DNA from: Anaerolineales bacterium UBA2317
GTDB lineage: Bacteria > Chloroflexota > Anaerolineae > Anaerolineales > Villigracilaceae
NCBI GenBank assembly: GCA_002345215.1
Contig: DDVH01000061.1
Coordinates: forward strand, 24,503-56,514
Reading direction: 5' to 3'
Length of the DNA: 32,012 nucleotides
This document shows, piece after piece, positions 8,836-17,447 of this stretch. Every line of letters begins with the position of its first letter. Within the stretch, counting starts at the first letter, position 1. The notes under the pieces are model-generated. The model had not been told where the DNA came from, did not search any database, and worked only from the letters and a program-made list of their open reading frames with translations. The translations under genes and the position numbers were made by a program.

Positions 8836-9575
8836 TGAATGCAAAAAAACTTTCTAGTCTGAGTATCATTTTCCCAGCCTATAACGACGGCGGGACAATT
8901 GCCAGCATGATTGCCACTGGAAAAATCGCCGCTGAACAAGTGACCGATGATTTTGAAATCATCGTCGTCAATGATGCTAGTTCAGATTACACAACCGATG
9001 TCTTAGTAGAAATGCAAAAAAGATATTCTGAGTTACGAGTCATTCACCATGAAATCAATCGTGGATATGGTGGCGCACTCATCAGCGGATTTTCCGCCGC
9101 AAAAAAAGATTGGACTTTTTATACCGATGGTGACGCGCAATACAATCCATTGGAATTGACCAAACTCGTAGATGCATTAAGCATAGGCGTGGATGCTGTC
9201 AACGGTTATAAAGCAGGTCGAAGCGATAGTCTGATGCGGATTTTTATCGGCAGGCTTTATCATCACTTCGTCAAAATTTTATTTGGCTTTCGCATCCGCG
9301 ATGTAGATTGCGATTTTCGATTAATTCCCACAAAAATTATGCAAGAGATTCAATTGAAAAGTTTTAGTGGTTCAATTTGTTTAGAGATGGTTAAAAAAAT
9401 TGAAGATGTTGGTTATATCTTTGCCGAAGTTCCAGTTAGTCATTATGAGCGAAAATATGGTGTTTCACAATTTTTTAATTTCAAAAGAATTTTGCAGACT
9501 TTACAACAACTTATAAATTTATATTGGACATTGGTCATCAAAAAGGAACATATAAAAACATCTCATGAGCATTGA
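8832..9575 (+). CDS. Family 2 glycosyltransferase (DPM1-like)
   Basis: 247 residues with a GT-A fold: SIIFPAYNDG near the N-terminus, FEIIVVNDASSDYT, NRGYGGALISGF, and the metal-binding DxD as YTDGDAQYN (Asp99, Asp101). The family includes dolichyl/polyprenyl-phosphate mannose or glucose synthases, which make lipid-linked sugar donors for GT-C enzymes such as the one at 6121. No C-terminal membrane domain is present. The start ATG overlaps the methyltransferase stop as ATGA; a second ATG follows immediately at 8835. Its 3' end overlaps the epimerase-like gene by 11 bases. Confidence 0.9.
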   Translation: MMNAKKLSSLSIIFPAYNDGGTIASMIATGKIAAEQVTDDFEIIVVNDASSDYTTDVLVEMQKRYSELRVIHHEINRGYGGALISGFSAAKKDWTFYTDGDAQYNPLELTKLVDALSIGVDAVNGYKAGRSDSLMRIFIGRLYHHFVKILFGFRIRDVDCDFRLIPTKIMQEIQLKSFSGSICLEMVKKIEDVGYIFAEVPVSHYERKYGVSQFFNFKRILQTLQQLINLYWTLVIKKEHIKTSHEH

Positions 9576-10554
9576 AGAAAAATATTCAGGGCAAAAAGTT
9601 TTAATCACAGGCGGGCTTGGGTTTATCGGTAGTAACCTCGCGCGCAAGTTGATTGAAGTAGGTGCGCTAGTAACAATCATTGATAACCTTGAGTCAGATT
9701 CGGGTGCAAATTTATGTAATGTAGAAGATATAAAGAATCAAATCGAAATTATACAAAGTGATATTGGGAATGAAAACGAATTAACTTCTGTTCTGAAAGA
9801 TAAAAAATATTTGTTTAATTTAGCAGGACAAAATAGCCATATAGGTAGCATGAATGACCCATACAAAGATTTAACTGTGAATGCAGATAGTCAATTAAAA
9901 ATTTTAGAAGTTTGTCGTTTATATAATCCTGAAATAAAAATTGTATTTGCAGGCACGCGACAAGTATATGGACGTGCCAAATATTTACCTGTGGATGAAA
10001 AACATTTAATTACGCCATTGGATAACAATGGCGTTAGCAAACGTGCAGGTGAGATGTATCATATTGTTTATAACCGTGTGTATGATATGGCAACTTGTGT
10101 TTTAAGAATGACAAATGTGTATGGCGAGCGCATGAGAATTAAAGATGATAAGTTAACATTCGTGGGTTGGTGGATTCGACAATTGTTAGAAGGTCAAACG
10201 ATTCAAATTTATGGTGATGGAAGTCAGATACGAGATTTCAATTATGTTGATGATGTCGTTTACGCTTTATTATTGTGTGCAAGCAATCCGTTTGCTTATG
10301 GAAAAATTTATAATTTAGGCGGCGAGCCAATCACGTTGCTTGAGCTTGCTCAATTGATGATTCAAATTCACGGCACAGGAAATTATGAACTCATCACCTA
10401 TCCTGCCAGTAGAAAACGCATTGACATTGGTGATTATTATGGCAACTATAGTTTCATCAATACTGAATTGGGCTGGCAACCGCAAATCAGTTTACAAGAT
10501 GGTATGAAAAAAACAATTGAGTTTTATAAACAACACAAAGATAATTATTTTTAA
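9565..10554 (+). CDS. Extended SDR, NAD-dependent sugar epimerase/dehydratase-like
   Basis: 329 residues with an extended short-chain dehydrogenase fold. The Rossmann motif is TGGLGFIGSN (residues 15-24), followed by the acidic adenosine-ribose binder IIDNLES. The catalytic-region Thr is in FAGTRQVYG (~131). The usual YxxxK site reads NGVSK: Lys159 is kept but the Tyr position is Asn155. Downstream RMTNVYGERM and GDGSQIRDFNYVDDVV are typical of UDP-/dTDP-sugar enzymes. Asn at the Tyr position means that standard UDP-glucose 4-epimerase chemistry should not be assumed. It overlaps the GT2 gene and is one base from the aminotransferase. Confidence 0.85.
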   Translation: MSIEEKYSGQKVLITGGLGFIGSNLARKLIEVGALVTIIDNLESDSGANLCNVEDIKNQIEIIQSDIGNENELTSVLKDKKYLFNLAGQNSHIGSMNDPYKDLTVNADSQLKILEVCRLYNPEIKIVFAGTRQVYGRAKYLPVDEKHLITPLDNNGVSKRAGEMYHIVYNRVYDMATCVLRMTNVYGERMRIKDDKLTFVGWWIRQLLEGQTIQIYGDGSQIRDFNYVDDVVYALLLCASNPFAYGKIYNLGGEPITLLELAQLMIQIHGTGNYELITYPASRKRIDIGDYYGNYSFINTELGWQPQISLQDGMKKTIEFYKQHKDNYF

Positions 10555-10555
10555 G

Positions 10556-11653
10556 ATGAATGAAATTCCAATTATTGATTTGAAAAAACAATACGAGTCC
10601 ATTCAAGCCGAATTGGATGAAGCATTGAAGCGTGTTTTCGCAAAAGGGATTTACATTCTTGGGGATGAAGTCTCTGCATTTGAAGATGAATTTGCAAAGT
10701 ATTGCAACGCCTCATACGGGGTGGGAGTTGCTTCTGGCACCGACGCATTGACTTTATCTTTATTAAGCTGTGACGTGAAAACGGGTGACGAAGTTATTGC
10801 CCCATCTCACACAGCCGTAGCGACCATCTCTGCAATTGAAATGACAGGCGCAAAACCTGTTTTAGTAGATATTGATATTCAAAGATACACGCTTGACCCA
10901 AGTCAAGTTGAGAAAGCAATTTCAAAGAATACTAAAGCAATCATTCCAGTGCATTTATACGGTTGCCCAGCGGATTTGAATCCAATCCTTGAAATGGCAC
11001 GCCAGAAAAAAATATTTGTGATTGAAGACTGTGCTCAGGCGCATGGCGCAAAGTATCAGGGTCAGCGAGCAGGCTCACACGCAGATATTGCGGCGTTTAG
11101 TTTTTATCCCACAAAAAATTTAGGCGCGTTTGGTGATGGCGGAATGATTATCACAAATGATTCATCTTTAGCGGAAAGGGCAAAATTATTGCGTCAGTAT
11201 GGTTGGAAGAATCGTTATGTCAGCCAAATCAAAGGCATGAATAGCAGGTTAGATGAATTACATGCGGCGATGTTGCGTGTGAAATTAAAATATTTAGATG
11301 CATGGAATCAACGCCGTAGAGGTGTAGCAAATTTATATTTGAAATTATTATCTGAAACAGAATTGATTTTGCCGATGCAACCACAAGATTGCGAGCATAT
11401 TTTTCATCAATTTGTGATTTGCCATCCAAAGCGTGATGCCTTGAAAGATTTTTTATATCAAAAAGGGATTCATACGCTGATTCATTATCCCGTGCCAGTG
11501 CATTTGCAACCTGCTTATAAAAATCTTGGTTATGCAAAAGGCTCTTTGCCAAACACAGAAAAAGTTGCTGATAAAATTTTGTCTTTACCGATGTATCCCG
11601 AATTGACAGAAGAGCAAGTTGAGTTTGTTGCGAATACTATCATGTCATTCTGA
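10556..11653 (+). CDS. DegT/DnrJ/EryC1-family sugar aminotransferase
   Basis: 365 residues, a PLP enzyme that converts a keto-sugar nucleotide to an amino sugar. PLP lysine is Lys187 in FYPTKNLGAFGDGG; the pyridine-nitrogen Asp158 is in VIEDCAQAHGA; SGTDAL (~60-65) binds the cofactor phosphate. IPIIDLKKQYESI and GIYILGDEVSAFE near the N-terminus resemble the 3-amino-3,6-dideoxyhexose aminotransferases (FdtB/QdtB type), a similarity judgement only. The start ATG at 10556 follows the SDR stop by one base; the open frame extends upstream to 10517 inside the SDR gene but is not family-like. Its 3' end overlaps the convergent methyltransferase by nine bases. Confidence 0.92.
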   Translation: MNEIPIIDLKKQYESIQAELDEALKRVFAKGIYILGDEVSAFEDEFAKYCNASYGVGVASGTDALTLSLLSCDVKTGDEVIAPSHTAVATISAIEMTGAKPVLVDIDIQRYTLDPSQVEKAISKNTKAIIPVHLYGCPADLNPILEMARQKKIFVIEDCAQAHGAKYQGQRAGSHADIAAFSFYPTKNLGAFGDGGMIITNDSSLAERAKLLRQYGWKNRYVSQIKGMNSRLDELHAAMLRVKLKYLDAWNQRRRGVANLYLKLLSETELILPMQPQDCEHIFHQFVICHPKRDALKDFLYQKGIHTLIHYPVPVHLQPAYKNLGYAKGSLPNTEKVADKILSLPMYPELTEEQVEFVANTIMSF

Positions 11654-12454
11654 ACCACTTTCATTTTTATAAACTTCCCACATAAAAATCGAAGCGGCAT
11701 TGGCGACATTGAGTGAATTGACATTTCCTGAAATTGGAATGCTGACAATCACATCACATAAATTTTTCAATGCAACGCTCATGCCTTTGGCTTCATTACC
11801 AAGCACAAGCGCAATTGGTTTTTCTAATTTGTAATCAGGTAGTGAAACACTTCCAGTTGAGTCAGTACCAATGACTTGTAAATTATTTTTACCTTTTTGA
11901 GTTTTTATCCAAGCCTCTAAAGTTTTCATAGATTCAATATGAACAATTTTCGCGTGAAAAATTCCACCGAGGCTGGCGCGAATCACTTTCGGGTCATACA
12001 CATCAATCCCATGACCAATTACAAATATTGCGTCTACATTGAATGAATTGGCAGAACGAAGTATTGAGCCGAAGTTTCCATAATCGCTGGGGCGGTCGAA
12101 AATTAAGATAAAAGGCTTTTCAGGTAAAGATAAATCTGCAAGTGAAATTGGATTTATTTTTGCAGTGACCAAAACTTCTGATGGCTCTTCACGGTCACAT
12201 AATTCTTTGTATAAATCAAAACGCATCTGAATTGACTTTGACTTGTTTTTTGCTATTAGACTTTTTCCCCAATCTGACAATTCCTTTTCATCGTGGATGA
12301 TGACTCTGGTAACCTCAATATTTGCATTGAGCAATTGCTTAATAGATTCAATTCCCTCAACAAACACCTCATGCGTTTGACTACGCTTGACGCGATTCGT
12401 TTTGAGGGCTTGAATGATTTGGTATTCGGCGTTTTTGACACTGATGAGTTTCAT
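11645..12454 (-). CDS. TrmH/SpoU-family RNA 2'-O-methyltransferase
   Basis: 269 residues. An N-terminal substrate-binding part (residues ~1-110) precedes a SPOUT trefoil-knot domain with all three family motifs: DRPSDYGNFGSILRSANSF, ALVLGNEAKGMS and SIPISGNVNSLNVANAASI. These form the knotted SAM site and catalytic Arg/Asn region. It probably methylates a ribose 2'-OH in rRNA or tRNA; the exact base cannot be told from sequence. It ends the minus-strand group 14400-11645 and its 3' end overlaps the convergent aminotransferase, with no terminator between them. Confidence 0.9.
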   Translation of the reverse strand: MKLISVKNAEYQIIQALKTNRVKRSQTHEVFVEGIESIKQLLNANIEVTRVIIHDEKELSDWGKSLIAKNKSKSIQMRFDLYKELCDREEPSEVLVTAKINPISLADLSLPEKPFILIFDRPSDYGNFGSILRSANSFNVDAIFVIGHGIDVYDPKVIRASLGGIFHAKIVHIESMKTLEAWIKTQKGKNNLQVIGTDSTGSVSLPDYKLEKPIALVLGNEAKGMSVALKNLCDVIVSIPISGNVNSLNVANAASIFMWEVYKNESGSE

Positions 12455-12478
12455 TATTTTGAAAACACCACATTATTC

Positions 12479-13117
12479 TTAGAAATGATTTTCTTTCACG
12501 GTTTCCAGTTTTTTTATGAAATTGATTGGCGCATTGGTAATTTGTAATTTATTAAAATCATCTTTGGGCATGTACTTTTCTAAAATCGGAAGACACTCTT
12601 CTAAATCATTTGTTCTGCCGCCAATGATTGGGTCTGATAATAGTTTAAAACCAAAGTCAGAATATAACTTGATGGCTCTATAACTGGTGGGTTGGGTATG
12701 CAGATAGACAGGATAATCGTCTTCTTTCAATTCTTTCATAATTATAGAAAGTAAGGCTCTGCCGATGCCTTTGCCTTCGTATTCTTTCAGAACTTTATAC
12801 CAGTGAACTGTATTAAATTCGCTATAGACTTTCCATATAAAGGCTGTGGCAATGGGCTTATCATTTTTGTCACAGACAAACAGACATTTTTCATAAAACA
12901 AATATTCTTTATCTGCATAGACTTGATTAAAGAAATCTGTCATAAATCCATGATACTCTTTCGCTGTCTGAGGGTCGTCAAAAGGAAAGGCTTTCCAGAT
13001 ATCTAACTCGTCTTTTCTACAGGTTCTTGTATGATATTCATCTGAAAGAATACTGAGTGCATTGATATTCAGTTTTTCGCACATCATAAATATATTTTTG
13101 TCTGGGATTTCTTCCAT
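12479..13117 (-). CDS. GNAT-family N-acetyltransferase
   Basis: 212 residues. The acetyl-CoA pyrophosphate-binding motif A is KEYEGKGIGRALLSIIMKEL, followed by YLHTQPTSYRAIKLYSDFGFKLL, the characteristic motif B. The N-terminal half carries the divergent substrate-binding region. The start at 13117 has no clear ribosome site; MMCEKLN at 13087 is an alternative. It lies nine bases after the unknown membrane protein and 24 bases before the SpoU gene, so it is probably co-transcribed. The substrate is unknown. Confidence 0.82.
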   Translation of the reverse strand: MEEIPDKNIFMMCEKLNINALSILSDEYHTRTCRKDELDIWKAFPFDDPQTAKEYHGFMTDFFNQVYADKEYLFYEKCLFVCDKNDKPIATAFIWKVYSEFNTVHWYKVLKEYEGKGIGRALLSIIMKELKEDDYPVYLHTQPTSYRAIKLYSDFGFKLLSDPIIGGRTNDLEECLPILEKYMPKDDFNKLQITNAPINFIKKLETVKENHF

Positions 13118-13126
13118 ATTAGTATT

Positions 13127-13933
13127 CTATTGGATTATTTTTGGAATAAGTAAAGACACAAAATAATGTGCACTCGCTACTGCTTTTTGCGAATCAGTAT
13201 ATGGAGCATGTGATAAGGTTCTGATTGTAAAAACACCATTATGTGTTTGCAGTTTTATAAAGACAAAAAAACCTGGAACAGAAACACCTTTGATTTCAGA
13301 TATATATGCACTAGATCTCTCGACACTATTGACATTGTAATCAACCCTTGAAGGAGAAATTGACTCGGTAATATTAAACCAGTCTTCAGTTTTGCTTGAA
13401 ATCCAACTTTCATTTATCAAATCATAATAGGATGTAGCAAGGTCGTTATTTTTATAAAGTGATGATGTATATAAAACTAAATAAGGGTCTCCTGACTTAT
13501 TATCAGGATTATTTGGATAGTCATTTGTGTAAACTATTTGGTTGTAATTACCATTTTGGTCACTTGTGCTTCCTGAGCTAGGAAGATAAATCTTGTAACT
13601 CGGAGGCATTTCTTGCTCTGTTGGTAGTAAATCATTAGCACTAAGATTAAACCTTAGTGTAGGCGTTGAAGCAATACTTATGTCAGTGGGTAATTTTGTA
13701 ACTGTTGGAGTTTGTGTGTGGGTAGATTGAGGGGTGTTAGTTCTAAAAGGTGGGTTCGTTGATTGTATTCTGGTCATTGTAGGTAATACTGGTTGACTAT
13801 CAAAAGATTCATTGTAAATTAAATACCCAATTGAGCCTGTAATTGTAGATACACCACAACATGCCATAACAACAAGTATCAGAACTTGTATATGAGACAT
13901 TCCAAATATTTTTCTCGATTTTCTAGTTTTCAT
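13127..13933 (-). CDS. Unknown membrane-anchored extracytoplasmic protein
   Basis: 268 residues, not recognised. A short basic N-terminus (MKTRKSRK) and one hydrophobic helix (~14-40) suggest a membrane anchor; a Cys-Cys in VMACCGV could be a poor lipobox. A Thr/Pro/Ser-rich low-complexity linker (~48-95) follows, then a ~170-residue globular C-terminus with many Tyr, Asn and Ser and no motif I can name. The layout (anchor, TP-rich linker, soluble domain) suggests a cell-surface protein. It is 29 bases from the upstream small membrane protein. Confidence 0.7.
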   Translation of the reverse strand: MKTRKSRKIFGMSHIQVLILVVMACCGVSTITGSIGYLIYNESFDSQPVLPTMTRIQSTNPPFRTNTPQSTHTQTPTVTKLPTDISIASTPTLRFNLSANDLLPTEQEMPPSYKIYLPSSGSTSDQNGNYNQIVYTNDYPNNPDNKSGDPYLVLYTSSLYKNNDLATSYYDLINESWISSKTEDWFNITESISPSRVDYNVNSVERSSAYISEIKGVSVPGFFVFIKLQTHNGVFTIRTLSHAPYTDSQKAVASAHYFVSLLIPKIIQ

Positions 13934-13962
13934 TTATCTTATTCCATTAACTCGAAAGTAAC

Positions 13963-14400
13963 TTATGTGTAGAGGCTGATTACGCCCAAAATGATGCCTA
14001 CTGCTCCTAATAAAACACTGATTACTGCTAACCAATAAGCAACTCTTACGATTATCTGAGGGTGATAAATACAAACTAACATTTTCCCTATGAGGTTATC
14101 TGCTGTGGATATTTCAATTTCATGTTCAGATTTAGTAGACAAATCGCCTAAAAGTTTTCTATACCACTCATTTATTACTAACGAAGGAATATCTTTTTTT
14201 AGTTTCAACCGCCCTTTATCTTTAGCGTTGTAAATTTTTATAAAGTTCTTATCAATTTGTAAGACTTCACAATAAACTTTCTTTTTGGCTTGGGGATTAT
14301 GAATACAAACTACTGAACGTTGTCTAAAATTTGGAGTATTAAGCCAAATCCACCCTGAATTGATATCTTCGTTCAAGGCGACATAAATTTTGTATTTCAT
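13963..14400 (-). CDS. Unknown small protein with C-terminal membrane helix
   Basis: 145 residues, not recognised. A soluble basic part (~1-115), including SVVCIHNPQAKKKVYCEVLQ and a second similar stretch LVCIYHPQIIVRVAYW, is followed by one strongly hydrophobic C-terminal helix (~118-143). The first stretch looks like a small beta-rich fold. GAGG lies seven bases before the ATG, which supports the start. It is the first gene of the minus-strand accessory group. Confidence 0.68.
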   Translation of the reverse strand: MKYKIYVALNEDINSGWIWLNTPNFRQRSVVCIHNPQAKKKVYCEVLQIDKNFIKIYNAKDKGRLKLKKDIPSLVINEWYRKLLGDLSTKSEHEIEISTADNLIGKMLVCIYHPQIIVRVAYWLAVISVLLGAVGIILGVISLYT

Positions 14401-14531
14401 AATTAATCCTCAATTCTTTGTTAAATATTCTATTATTGATTACAAAACACCAAATATACATTATACATTTACAAGAATAAAATTTAATTTTCTAATCCAT
14501 CCCATTTCTAATTCCCTAATCCCGACAAGAG

Positions 14532-14537
14532 TATAAT
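14532..14537 (+). promoter_or_regulatory. -10 element (TATAAT) of the MFS gene
   Basis: A perfect TATAAT ends only seven bases before the ATG at 14545, so transcription would begin at or next to the start codon (leaderless). No good -35 is seen. The DNA just upstream (14491-14527) is an irregular C/T-rich run resembling the heptameric repeats elsewhere. Confidence 0.4.
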
Positions 14538-14544
14538 CTCCCAA

Positions 14545-15813
14545 ATGAACACAAATAACCTCGAATCCATTGCAAGAAAAATTACTGGAATACTATTCGC
14601 CCAACAATCACTTGCCTCCGCAGGGTTTATTGCCGCGGCGACGTTGAACTCAATTGTCGGCAAAGAATTAAGTCAAAATGCGAGTTGGGCAGGAGTTCCA
14701 ACAGCAGTTTATCTTTTAGCAGGTGCATTCTCCGCGTTTATGTGGGGGTACGTCTATGATGCGATCGGAAGAAGAAAAGGTTTAACAACAGGATTAATTT
14801 CTGGTGTGATTGGTTCGGGAGTCACATTTTATGCCATTGCGATTCATTCGTTTGCATTGTTCATGGTTGGAATGATTCTAACGGGCATTGCAAACGCGGC
14901 TGTGCAATTAGGTCGCTTTGCCGCGGCAGAAGTGAATAAACCTGAACATCGCGGACGGGCAATATCAAATGTAGTCATTGGCGGAACAGTCGGCTCAGTG
15001 ATTGGTCCCTTTGTGGCAGGTCCAGCAGGCAATTTAGTGAACACATGGGAAATTGACCCATTAGCAGGTGCGTATTTAATCGCCGCGATTTTGTTTGCAA
15101 TTGCGGCAGTTGTTGTATTTATTGGGTTACGTCCAGACCCGCGAGAAATCGGAAAAGAAGTAGCAGAAAAATATCCTGAAACAATAATCAGAAAGGCGCA
15201 AGCAAGCGGCGCGTTGAGTTCATCGAAACGAAGCGTGTTTGAGATTCTTCGTCAGCCCGCCGCAATGGTTGCAGTCATCAGCATGGTCTTAGGTCAAATG
15301 GTGATGGTGTTGGTGATGGTGATTACGTCGCTTCATATGCACGACCATCAACATGGGCTAACGGATATTTCGGCTGTGATTGCCTCGCACACGTTTGGGA
15401 TGTTTGCGTTTTCAATTATTTCTGGCAGGCTTGCTGATTCATGGGGACGTGAAAAAGTTATTTTGAGCGGCGCAATAACTTTAGTGATTGCATGTATCGC
15501 CGCAACCATTTCACCCGATGTTCTGCCATTAGGTGTTGCATTATTTTTGCTTGGGCTCGGCTGGAATTTTTGTTTCGTCGGCGGCTCCACTTTATTAGCA
15601 GATCAACTTTCACCAGCCGAACGCGCCCGCACACAAGGCTTCAACGATTTACTAGTCGGGCTCGCTTCTGCGTTCGGAAGTTTAGAAAGCGGTTTTATTT
15701 TCGCATCACTCGGCTATAACATGATGGCATACGTCAGCGCGGGCTTTGCATTGATTCCGATTATCGTTGTGATTGTTTGGATGATAAGAAAATCAAAACT
15801 ACAAATTGCATGA
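14545..15813 (+). CDS. Major facilitator superfamily transporter
   Basis: 422 residues with about 12 predicted membrane helices in two halves. The MFS signature between helices 2 and 3 is WGYVYDAIGRRKG, and a matching loop in the second half reads SGRLADSWGREK. A central cytoplasmic loop lies around residues 205-235. It should be a proton-coupled or exchange transporter of the inner membrane; no motif tells the substrate. There is no ribosome site before the ATG, fitting a leaderless mRNA from the TATAAT at 14532. The next gene starts inside its stop codon (ATGA), so the two are an operon. Confidence 0.9.
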   Translation: MNTNNLESIARKITGILFAQQSLASAGFIAAATLNSIVGKELSQNASWAGVPTAVYLLAGAFSAFMWGYVYDAIGRRKGLTTGLISGVIGSGVTFYAIAIHSFALFMVGMILTGIANAAVQLGRFAAAEVNKPEHRGRAISNVVIGGTVGSVIGPFVAGPAGNLVNTWEIDPLAGAYLIAAILFAIAAVVVFIGLRPDPREIGKEVAEKYPETIIRKAQASGALSSSKRSVFEILRQPAAMVAVISMVLGQMVMVLVMVITSLHMHDHQHGLTDISAVIASHTFGMFAFSIISGRLADSWGREKVILSGAITLVIACIAATISPDVLPLGVALFLLGLGWNFCFVGGSTLLADQLSPAERARTQGFNDLLVGLASAFGSLESGFIFASLGYNMMAYVSAGFALIPIIVVIVWMIRKSKLQIA

Positions 15814-17399
15814 TAAAAAAAGTTTTGGGTATTCATTACAAATCATTTCTGTTTTTCTTCGTGCTTGGTGCTAGCATCACATTTGCATTGGGGCATTCTA
15901 TGCAATTTCATTCCACAGGCAACGACTTTTGGAATATTTTATATTACGGAAGAAACATGACTCTATCTGAGCCTGAGTCTTTGTATAACGGATTTTATCC
16001 ATTTGGATATGCTTTCATCATTGGACAAATGCCGTTTACATATATTCTTCCGATTGCATACATTATCAATTCGCTTCTTGCTGGACTTTTCACTGCCTCA
16101 ACCGCGACGCTTTCTCTTTACGCCCGAAATGTTTTTGCAGTGCTAATTGCAACCTTTGGCTCTATTGCCGCCCCATTCGTTTTCCAAAGCACACACACCA
16201 TCGGACCAGACATTGGCGCGGCGGCATTTGTTGCCTTTGCAGTTTTTCTGCTTTGGAAGAATCATTTTGAAGAACAATTCCCTTTTCCCAAATTGGGAGA
16301 GGGGTTAGGGGTGAGAGAATTAACCGATTTGCACTCAATATTAATTGGTGCATCACTTGGCTTAGGTTTTTTAACACGCACACATGTTATTGTCTCTGTT
16401 ATTGCAATATTCATCGGCTATTTTTTGTTATTCGGCATTCGCCCATTTCGTTCCAGACTCATCATGATTGGCGCGTTTTTTTGTTTTGTATTAATGCAAA
16501 TCATAGTCAATCTGGTGTCTGGTCATGGAGCTTTAGAAACTGCTCAGGCATTTAATATGTATAAGTTTTTATATGGATTTAATCCGACTTATCCACCTAC
16601 ACCTAATGAAATTGAAAAGTTTTCATTTATTAAAGTTATTTTTGAAAATCCCAAGTTATTTTTCTATTCTTATTGGGGTCAATTTCGTTTTATCTCTTCT
16701 TTTTCATGGACAAGCATTATCTGTTTTCTTTTGTCTCCCAGAGGGCAGTTTGCAAAACTTGCTTTATTTTCTTTTATAACGTCTATTTTATATTCAATCC
16801 CAATTGTGGTTGGGGATAGCCCTCGTGCACCTCTAATGGTAATGAGTGCTTATGTTGTCTGTATGGGATTAATTCCAGTAGTTTTTACTCAACAAATCGA
16901 AAGATATTACCCCAAAAGCCAATGGCTAAATATTGCTGTTGCTATTTTTTTCTTTATGATTTATTTCAATACTTTTCGAGGCTGGATTCTTTATGATACT
17001 AATTTTGTTTACGTGAATCAAACCGAACAGAAGAACTTACGAGTTATTGAAAATACTTTACTTTCTAATGGCATGAACTCTCCCAGTGAAGTCTATTCAG
17101 ACCGTTATGATTTTTATACTCCCAACACGATGCCATATCGTTCACGTCAAATTGGCAATTGGAATATAGATTGGGTTTGGGGATACAGCGTAGAATTTCC
17201 AATATTGCCTAGTGACAATTTAGAATCATTTCTCAACGCTTGCAAAGAGCAAGGTGTTCGATTCCTTGCACTTTCACCTAATAGTCATTTTCGTGGTGAA
17301 ATTTTCTCTCAAATTTATAATGAAGAAGTTGATATTGAGTTATTAGGATTAAAGTTTATTGGTCAGCGCGGAAATATCCGCCTTTACGAAATTAAATAA
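15810..17399 (+). CDS. Multi-pass membrane protein, GT-C-like, with repeat-encoded insert
   Basis: 529 residues with roughly ten or more membrane helices and a soluble C-terminal part (~420-529). The layout resembles GT-C glycosyltransferases and mannosyltransferase-like proteins, but I see no certain catalytic motif; GNDFWNILYYGRNM in the first loop is where such enzymes place an acidic residue. Residues around FPFPKLGEGLGVRE, in a loop between helices, are encoded by a dispersed repeat (16279-16316). The start is the ATG at 15810 overlapping the MFS stop; a longer reading from 15777 lies inside the transporter gene and is unlikely. A perfect palindromic terminator follows. Confidence 0.75.
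   Translation: MIKKVLGIHYKSFLFFFVLGASITFALGHSMQFHSTGNDFWNILYYGRNMTLSEPESLYNGFYPFGYAFIIGQMPFTYILPIAYIINSLLAGLFTASTATLSLYARNVFAVLIATFGSIAAPFVFQSTHTIGPDIGAAAFVAFAVFLLWKNHFEEQFPFPKLGEGLGVRELTDLHSILIGASLGLGFLTRTHVIVSVIAIFIGYFLLFGIRPFRSRLIMIGAFFCFVLMQIIVNLVSGHGALETAQAFNMYKFLYGFNPTYPPTPNEIEKFSFIKVIFENPKLFFYSYWGQFRFISSFSWTSIICFLLSPRGQFAKLALFSFITSILYSIPIVVGDSPRAPLMVMSAYVVCMGLIPVVFTQQIERYYPKSQWLNIAVAIFFFMIYFNTFRGWILYDTNFVYVNQTEQKNLRVIENTLLSNGMNSPSEVYSDRYDFYTPNTMPYRSRQIGNWNIDWVWGYSVEFPILPSDNLESFLNACKEQGVRFLALSPNSHFRGEIFSQIYNEEVDIELLGLKFIGQRGNIRLYEIK
16279..16316 (+). repeat. Dispersed repeat (GGGAGAGGGTTAGGG family) inside a coding sequence
   Basis: TCCCTTTTCCCAAATTGGGA followed by GAGGGGTTAGGGGTGAG, in frame within the membrane-protein gene. 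A close copy is intergenic at 18162-18202. The partial palindrome (TTCCCAAATTGGGAG) and purine-rich tail match a widespread bacterial REP-like family. Confidence 0.75.
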
Positions 17400-17437
17400 A
17401 AAGATTTCATTTCCATGGAAATGAAATCTTTTTATTT
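17394..17437. terminator. Bidirectional intrinsic terminator
   Basis: A perfect 44-base palindrome with the core AAAGATTTCATTTCC and its complement, centred on CCATGG and flanked by A-runs on one side and T-runs on the other. It overlaps the end of the plus-strand membrane gene and precedes the convergent stop at 17448, so it can end transcription from both directions. Confidence 0.9.
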
Positions 17438-17447
17438 TACATTGAGA

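Noticed and set aside
11229..11552. 107-residue minus-strand ORF
   Set aside because: It is a shadow of the DegT aminotransferase gene.
15777..15809. Longer start for the membrane protein at 15810
   Set aside because: It lies inside the MFS gene; the ATGA overlap at 15810 is the typical operon junction.
17394..17437. 44-base palindrome as a mobile-element end or phage site
   Set aside because: Its position between convergent stops and its A/T-runs are fully explained by a bidirectional terminator.
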